From the NCBI GenBank assembly GCA_904502265.1, contig CAJGDT010000095.1, positions 1-6,186 of the forward strand: DNA of 6,186 nt, read 5' to 3'. The DNA comes from an uncultured Barnesiella sp. GTDB taxonomy: Bacteria > Bacteroidota > Bacteroidia > Bacteroidales > Barnesiellaceae_A. Shown here one piece after another: positions 1 through 3,365 of the stretch; the first letter of the stretch is position 1; every line of letters begins with the position of its first letter. The notes under the pieces were generated by a model. That model was not told the origin of the DNA. It saw nothing but the letters and a program-made list of their open reading frames with translations, and did no database searches. The position numbers were made by a program, and so were the translations under genes.

Positions 1-1787
1 CAGGTATCGCAACCTCTATAGGTCATGCTCCTCAAGCAGCCCTCATCGACCCTGCAGCTGGTTCGGTATTGGCAGTAGCCGAGGCTCTCACCAACATCGT
101 GTGGGCTCCCCTCGCCGATGGTCTCGACAGCGTATCGCTCAGTGCCAACTGGATGTGGCCTTGCAAGAACGAAGGCGAAGATGCTCGTTTGTACAAAGCT
201 GTAGAGGCATGTAGCGACTTTGCTTGCTCGTTGGGTATCAACATCCCCACCGGTAAGGACTCACTCTCAATGACTCAAAAGTATGGTCAAGAGAAAGTAT
301 TCTCACCCGGTACAGTCATTATTTCGGCCGGTGCTGAGGTTAGCGACGTACGCCGCGTTGTATCACCCGTGATGCAAAACAGAGCCGATAGCGCCATATA
401 CTACATCGACTTCTCATTCGACAGCCTCAAGCTCGGTGGCTCGGCATTTGCCCAATCATTGGGTTCAGTAGGTGCCGAATGTCCCACTGTACAAGATACC
501 GAGTACTTTGCCAACGCATTTGGCGCAGTACAAGAGCTCATCAAGCGCGACCTCGTATTGGCCGGCCACGATATCTCAGCCGGTGGTATCATCACCACAT
601 TGCTCGAAATGTGCTTTGCCAACGTCGAGGGTGGTATGGAAGTAAGCTTCGATGCTATTCCCGAGAAAGACCTCATCAAAATACTCTTTGCCGAGAACCC
701 CGGTGTGGTAATGCAAACAGCTTGTCCCGAGGAGTTTGAGAAGGTACTCAAAAATGCAGGTGTTGGCTTCTTGCGCATCGGTAAGCCCAGCGAGGAGCGT
801 CACATCATGATCGAGAAGAATGGTGCCAACTATCAGTTCTTCATCGACCACTTGCGCGACGTATGGTATGCATCGTCATACTTGCTCGACCGCAAACAAA
901 GTGGCGAAGAGTGTGCACGCGCTCGTTTCCTCAACTACAAGGAGCAACCCCTCGAGATACAAATGCCCGCCGACTTCACCGGCCGCATGGAACAATATGG
1001 TATCAGCGCCGACCGTCGTGAGCGCACAGGTATTCGCGCCGCTATCATCCGCGAAAAGGGTGTAAACGGCGACCGCGAAATGGCCTACTCACTCTACTTG
1101 GCAGGCTTCGACGTGAAAGACGTACACATGACCGACCTCACCAGTGGTCGTGAAACTCTCGACGATGTAAACATGATTGTATATTGTGGTGGTTTCTCTA
1201 ACAGCGACGTATTGGGTTCGGCCAAGGGTTGGGCCGGTGGCTTCCGCTACAACGACAAAGCACGCGAGACACTCGAGCGCTTCTATGCACGTCCCGACAC
1301 CTTGTCATTGGGTATTTGCAACGGTTGCCAATTGATGGTAGAGCTTGGCTTGCTCACACCCGACCACGCCGAGAAACCTCGCATGCGCCACAACGACTCG
1401 CACAAGTTCGAGAGCAACTTCATCAGCTTGGCTATCCCCGAGAACAATTCGGTAATGTTCCGTTCACTCTCAGGTAGCAAGTTGGGTATATGGATTGCAC
1501 ACGGTGAAGGCAAGTTTGAACTTCCCTACTCGACCGATCGCTACAATGTGATAGCACGCTACAACTACAACGCATATCCTGCCAACCCCAACGGTTCGCC
1601 CGAGGGTATTGCCGGTATTTGCAGCGCCGATGGTCGTCACTTGGCTATGATGCCCCACTTGGAGCGCGCCATCTTCCCCTGGCAATGTGCTTACTATCCC
1701 GCCGAGCGTCGTCTCAGCGACGAGGTAACTCCCTGGATTGAGGCATTTGTGAACGCTCGCAATTGGATCATGGAGAACAAGAAATAA
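1..1787 (+). CDS. purL: Phosphoribosylformylglycinamidine synthase (PurL, large type), 3' part
   Basis: The gene is cut by the window start; its first whole codon begins at base 3 and 594 codons remain before TAA. Large-type PurL (about 1,200-1,300 residues) makes formylglycinamidine ribonucleotide (FGAM) from FGAR, ATP and glutamine in cytosolic purine synthesis, so roughly the C-terminal half is present. Seen here: the end of the synthetase half, with GHAPQAAL and IPTGKDSLSMTQ near the start and HDISAGGI at about base 567; then a class I glutamine amidotransferase domain from about base 1040. Its nucleophile is the first Cys of GICNGCQ (codon 1317-1319), and the His and Glu of the triad lie in MPHLERA (codons 1656-1658 and 1662-1664). 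All catalytic residues of the glutaminase are intact and there is no frameshift. A TTG at base 69 is internal, not a start, because the frame is open and conserved upstream of it. A hairpin terminator follows 23 bases after the stop. Confidence 0.97.
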   Translation, partial: GIATSIGHAPQAALIDPAAGSVLAVAEALTNIVWAPLADGLDSVSLSANWMWPCKNEGEDARLYKAVEACSDFACSLGINIPTGKDSLSMTQKYGQEKVFSPGTVIISAGAEVSDVRRVVSPVMQNRADSAIYYIDFSFDSLKLGGSAFAQSLGSVGAECPTVQDTEYFANAFGAVQELIKRDLVLAGHDISAGGIITTLLEMCFANVEGGMEVSFDAIPEKDLIKILFAENPGVVMQTACPEEFEKVLKNAGVGFLRIGKPSEERHIMIEKNGANYQFFIDHLRDVWYASSYLLDRKQSGEECARARFLNYKEQPLEIQMPADFTGRMEQYGISADRRERTGIRAAIIREKGVNGDREMAYSLYLAGFDVKDVHMTDLTSGRETLDDVNMIVYCGGFSNSDVLGSAKGWAGGFRYNDKARETLERFYARPDTLSLGICNGCQLMVELGLLTPDHAEKPRMRHNDSHKFESNFISLAIPENNSVMFRSLSGSKLGIWIAHGEGKFELPYSTDRYNVIARYNYNAYPANPNGSPEGIAGICSADGRHLAMMPHLERAIFPWQCAYYPAERRLSDEVTPWIEAFVNARNWIMENKK

Positions 1788-1810
1788 TCCTCAATAGGAT
1801 ACCTATAAAT

Positions 1811-1856
1811 AAAGCCGCAATGAGAGCAACACTCCATTGCGGCTTTGTTTTTTTTT
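1811..1856 (+). terminator. Rho-independent terminator of purL, possibly bidirectional
   Basis: A perfect 12-bp stem (AAAGCCGCAATG at 1811-1822, CATTGCGGCTTT at 1835-1846) closes a 12-base loop in which GAG and CTC can pair further. It is followed by G and nine T's (1848-1856). On the minus strand the same stem is followed by the T-rich TTTATTTATAGG, so it may also stop the convergent GNAT gene, whose stop codon lies 22 bases away. Confidence 0.93.
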
Positions 1857-1877
1857 AATATCCTCCAACACACACGA

Positions 1878-2129
1878 TTACTTGGCACGTTGAAGCCACG
1901 CTACGGCATAGGAACACGTAGCCTTGCATCCGTATCCACTCGCCTCGGCATAACGATAAGCCTCCTCGACCAAACGTGCGGCTATACCTCGGCCACCTAT
2001 CTCACGGGGCACTACAGTACTCACTACATCCAACGAATGGTCAACAATACGATACTTGACATAAGCCGTGTATCCATCCACAATAATCTCAAAGCGACAC
2101 TGCGCCTCATCGTGCTTTATTACATCCAT
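1878..2129 (-). CDS. Small GNAT-family N-acetyltransferase (YidJ/COG2388-like)
   Basis: An 83-residue minus-strand protein. It matches the short single-domain GNAT proteins of the COG2388 / Acetyltransf_CG type, which are usually about 90-100 residues; the substrate of this family is poorly known. Seen: a first beta-hairpin with FEIIVDGYTAYVKYRI (residues 13-28), the strand LDVVSTVVP (33-41), the acetyl-CoA pyrophosphate-binding turn REIGGRGIA (42-50) at the start of a helix (ARLVEEAYRYAEASG), and the family's Cys-Ser-Tyr at residues 72-74 followed by a short terminal helix. The ATG at 2127-2129 is the only sensible start; its upstream bases are A-rich without a Shine-Dalgarno sequence, as is normal in Bacteroidetes. 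It lies 78 bases downstream of the tRNA-Gln on the same strand and converges on purL. A TTTTTTTG run just upstream loosely resembles a -7 box, but I could not find a convincing own promoter, so it may depend on readthrough from the tRNA. Confidence 0.88.
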   Translation of the reverse strand: MDVIKHDEAQCRFEIIVDGYTAYVKYRIVDHSLDVVSTVVPREIGGRGIAARLVEEAYRYAEASGYGCKATCSYAVAWLQRAK

Positions 2130-2154
2130 TTTGCAAGAGTTTTATGTTATAAAC

Positions 2155-2196
2155 AAAAAAATAGATAACACACTCACTTAACAAGCATATTATCTA
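2155..2196 (-). terminator. Weak hairpin plus T-run after tRNA-Gln
   Basis: Read on the minus strand, TAGATAA (2196-2190) pairs with TTATCTA (2168-2162) across a 21-base loop and is followed immediately by seven T's (2161-2155). The stem is only 7 bp and AT-rich, so it may be a leaky terminator for the tRNA transcript rather than a full stop. Confidence 0.4.
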
Positions 2197-2207
2197 CACA
2201 CGCATAG

Positions 2208-2278
2208 TTGTCCAGGAAGGATTCGAACCCTCACTGACAGAGCCAGAATCTGGAGTGCTACCATTACACCACTGGACA
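2208..2278 (-). tRNA. tRNA-Gln (anticodon CUG)
   Basis: A 71-base cloverleaf on the minus strand. The acceptor stem TGTCCAG/CTGGACA (2278-2272 with 2215-2209) pairs fully and begins with U1-A72, typical of glutamine tRNAs. The D-arm is GTGT..GCAC with GG in the loop. The anticodon stem is CCAGA/TCTGT around the loop TTCTGGC, giving CUG, which reads the Gln codon CAG. The variable loop is four bases (CAGT), and the T-arm is GAGGG-TTCGAAT-CCTTC. The discriminator base is A (2208). CCA is not encoded, so it must be added by the CCA-adding enzyme. The outermost anticodon-stem pair (27-43) is a C-U mismatch; every other stem pairs, counting G-U. Confidence 0.96.
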
Positions 2279-2298
2279 AAGTTACCATTACCGATAGG

Positions 2299-2332
2299 CA
2301 AAGGTGCAAAATAATTCTATTGGACATGACAA
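2299..2332 (-). promoter_or_regulatory. Candidate promoter for tRNA-Gln
   Basis: On the minus strand CACCTTTG (2306-2299) matches seven of the eight positions of the Bacteroidetes -7 box TAnnTTTG, and a TTG (2332-2330) lies 23 bases upstream, slightly farther than the usual 19-21. It would start transcription a little over ten bases before the tRNA. The call rests on position and box similarity only. Confidence 0.35.
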
Positions 2333-2470
2333 CGCAAGAAGAAAAGAACAACAAATTAACATCTTTTTACACTCTTGCATCACCCCCCCTTTAAACTCAA
2401 GGCCAATAGACAAGTCAAAAAGAGTAAAAATAGTTGACCACACAAATTCATGAGATATTTATAAAAATAT

Positions 2471-2502
2471 TTTGTTCGACACAATTTTTATTTATACCTT
2501 TA
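2471..2502 (+). promoter_or_regulatory. Bacteroidetes-type promoter of the collagen-like lipoprotein gene
   Basis: A perfect -33 box TTTG (2471-2474) is separated by 20 bases from TACCTTTA (2495-2502), which differs from the TAnnTTTG -7 consensus only in the last base. Transcription would start near 2508, leaving a leader of roughly 28 bases. The leader is A-rich with no Shine-Dalgarno sequence before the ATG at 2537. Confidence 0.65.
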
Positions 2503-2536
2503 CATATTATTATATATAACAACAAAACACTGTATC

Positions 2537-3022
2537 ATGAAAAAATTACTATCGATACTCACATTAGCTTTAGCATTAAGCTCATGTATTGGTCCTATGG
2601 GTCCCCAGGGTCCACAAGGCCCTAAGGGTGAACCAGGCGAAGGTGTAAACTGGAAAGTATACGACTTTACCATCCAATCGCATCAGTGGCAACTAATAAA
2701 TGGTGCCGACCAACTCAACTCATATTACATGTATCTCTTTGAGGGTAATGATGCTCCTAAGGAGTTGCGCTACGTAGTAGACAACATGGGCGAGGTATCG
2801 GGTTGCTATGTTGGCAAGCTCGATAATGAAGAGATTTTCTATCCTCTCCCCTACGAGAATTACTTTGGTTCGACCAACGATGGCGGAGGCGAAATGCTCT
2901 GGAGCGAGACGTATAAGTATGACTACACCCGTAGCAGTATCGCTTTTTATGTATACTACAGCGATTTTTATACCGCTACACCACCCCCTACATGCAAATT
3001 CCGCATGAATTTCAAGTGGTAA
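2537..3022 (+). CDS. Short collagen-like lipoprotein
   Basis: A 161-residue exported lipoprotein of unknown function. Residues 1-16 are a lipoprotein signal peptide: a KK n-region, a hydrophobic LLSILTLALAL core, and the lipobox LSSC with Cys17 as the lipid-modified residue. Directly after it, residues 19-33 form five Gly-X-Y collagen triplets (GPMGPQGPQGPKGEP), followed by GEG. The rest (about 37-161) is a small domain rich in aromatic residues and predicted strands, starting WKVYDFTI and ending in a strand CKFRMNFKW. Bacteroidales often carry small lipoproteins with this plan. By family knowledge the collagen stretch could trimerise, but five triplets is very short. No run of acidic residues follows the cysteine, so I see no clear surface-export signal; location on the periplasmic side or the cell surface is open. 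It has its own promoter at 2471-2502 and its own terminator at 3101-3140, so it is probably monocistronic. Confidence 0.9.
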   Translation: MKKLLSILTLALALSSCIGPMGPQGPQGPKGEPGEGVNWKVYDFTIQSHQWQLINGADQLNSYYMYLFEGNDAPKELRYVVDNMGEVSGCYVGKLDNEEIFYPLPYENYFGSTNDGGGEMLWSETYKYDYTRSSIAFYVYYSDFYTATPPPTCKFRMNFKW

Positions 3023-3049
3023 AAATAGTCAATACACCAAACAATATAC

Positions 3050-3097
3050 CCTATCATGCTGTTATGACGGTATAATAGGAGAAGAATAGTTTTTTTT
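3050..3097 (+). terminator. First of two tandem hairpins after the lipoprotein gene
   Basis: Bases 3050-3061 (CCTATCATGCTG) pair with 3068-3079 (CGGTATAATAGG) around the loop TTATGA. There is one C-A mismatch and there are two G-U pairs. A run of eight T's (3090-3097) follows, but ten bases beyond the stem, which is far for a standard intrinsic terminator. It may act as a partial terminator or as a 3'-end protecting structure. Confidence 0.5.
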
Positions 3098-3100
3098 ATC

Positions 3101-3140
3101 GAGGCCGAGTGACCGTGAGGTTACTGGGCCTCTCTTTTTT
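3101..3140 (+). terminator. Rho-independent terminator of the lipoprotein gene
   Basis: GAGGCC (3101-3106) pairs with GGCCTC (3127-3132). After a G-G mismatch, AGTGACC (3108-3114) pairs with GGTTACT (3119-3125), with one G-U pair, closing a GTGA tetraloop. TCTTTTTT follows directly (3133-3140). On the minus strand the stem is followed by A's, so it works in the plus direction only. Confidence 0.92.
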
Positions 3141-3176
3141 CAAGTACCTACAAATTACATTCGACAATACCCATAA

Positions 3177-3208
3177 GATGTTCGCAAATACATGAACATC
3201 ATTTTTTT
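3177..3208 (+). promoter_or_regulatory. Perfect inverted repeat with T-run: terminator or operator
   Basis: GATGTTC (3177-3183) and GAACATC (3194-3200) form a perfect 7-bp inverted repeat with a 10-base spacer, followed by A and seven T's (3202-3208). The lipoprotein transcript has already met a strong terminator 37 bases earlier. This could be a back-up terminator or a protein-binding operator upstream of the next promoter; the sequence alone does not decide. Confidence 0.45.
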
Positions 3209-3242
3209 ATATTAAATGTATATAAATCAGAAAAATTATTTT

Positions 3243-3250
3243 TAAATTTG
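3243..3250 (+). promoter_or_regulatory. Candidate -7 box, upstream promoter of the surface-protein gene
   Basis: TAAATTTG is a perfect match to the Bacteroidetes -7 consensus TAnnTTTG, but no TTG is found at the expected distance upstream. If used, it would give a leader of roughly 110 bases. Confidence 0.35.
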
Positions 3251-3264
3251 CATGATTAAACACA

Positions 3265-3294
3265 TTGAATAATTATGCCTTAACTATCACTTTG
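3265..3294 (+). promoter_or_regulatory. Candidate promoter of the surface-protein gene
   Basis: TTG (3265-3267) is followed after 19 bases by TCACTTTG (3287-3294), which matches TAnnTTTG at all but the second position. Spacing and boxes fit the Bacteroidetes pattern better as a pair than the upstream candidate at 3243. The transcript would start near 3300 with a leader of about 66 bases. Confidence 0.5.
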
Positions 3295-3322
3295 CTATAA
3301 AAAACTACAAACTTAAACAAAC

Positions 3323-3345
3323 AAGAAAGAACACTTCTTTTTTTT
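3323..3345 (+). other. A/U-rich foldback in the leader of the surface-protein gene
   Basis: AAGAAAGAA (3323-3331) can pair with the TTCTTTTTT that follows (3335-3343) around a three-base CAC loop, with one G-C and one G-U pair, and the T-run continues to 3345. It sits 20 bases before the ATG. It is thermodynamically weak, and may simply be the A-rich leader meeting a T-run. Confidence 0.3.
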
Positions 3346-3365
3346 ATTAACTAAATAATTTTATT

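Larger units (their letters stand above)
3023..3365. other. Gene-free AT-rich regulatory spacer
   Basis: These 343 bases between the lipoprotein gene and the large surface-protein gene hold no plausible gene on either strand. They contain two tandem hairpins (3050-3140), a third inverted repeat with a T-run (3177-3208), two possible promoters (3243-3250 and 3265-3294), and an A/T-rich foldback in the leader (3323-3345). These are listed separately. Confidence 0.8.

Noticed and set aside
401..778. Open minus-strand frame of 125 codons inside purL
   Set aside because: It lies entirely opposite the conserved purL reading frame and its translation shows no family features; it is a by-product of purL codon use.
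1845..2168. Plus-strand frame of 107 codons across the GNAT gene
   Set aside because: It begins in the T-run of the purL terminator and overlaps the recognisable minus-strand GNAT protein over its whole length.
2383..2389. Run of seven C's as a possible phase-variation tract
   Set aside because: It lies in a non-coding spacer, outside both promoter boxes, and is short; nothing links it to switching.
2434..2625. Plus-strand frame of 63 codons that runs into the lipoprotein gene
   Set aside because: It spans the promoter at 2471-2502 and overlaps the well-supported lipoprotein start in another frame; its hydrophobic look comes from AT-rich DNA.
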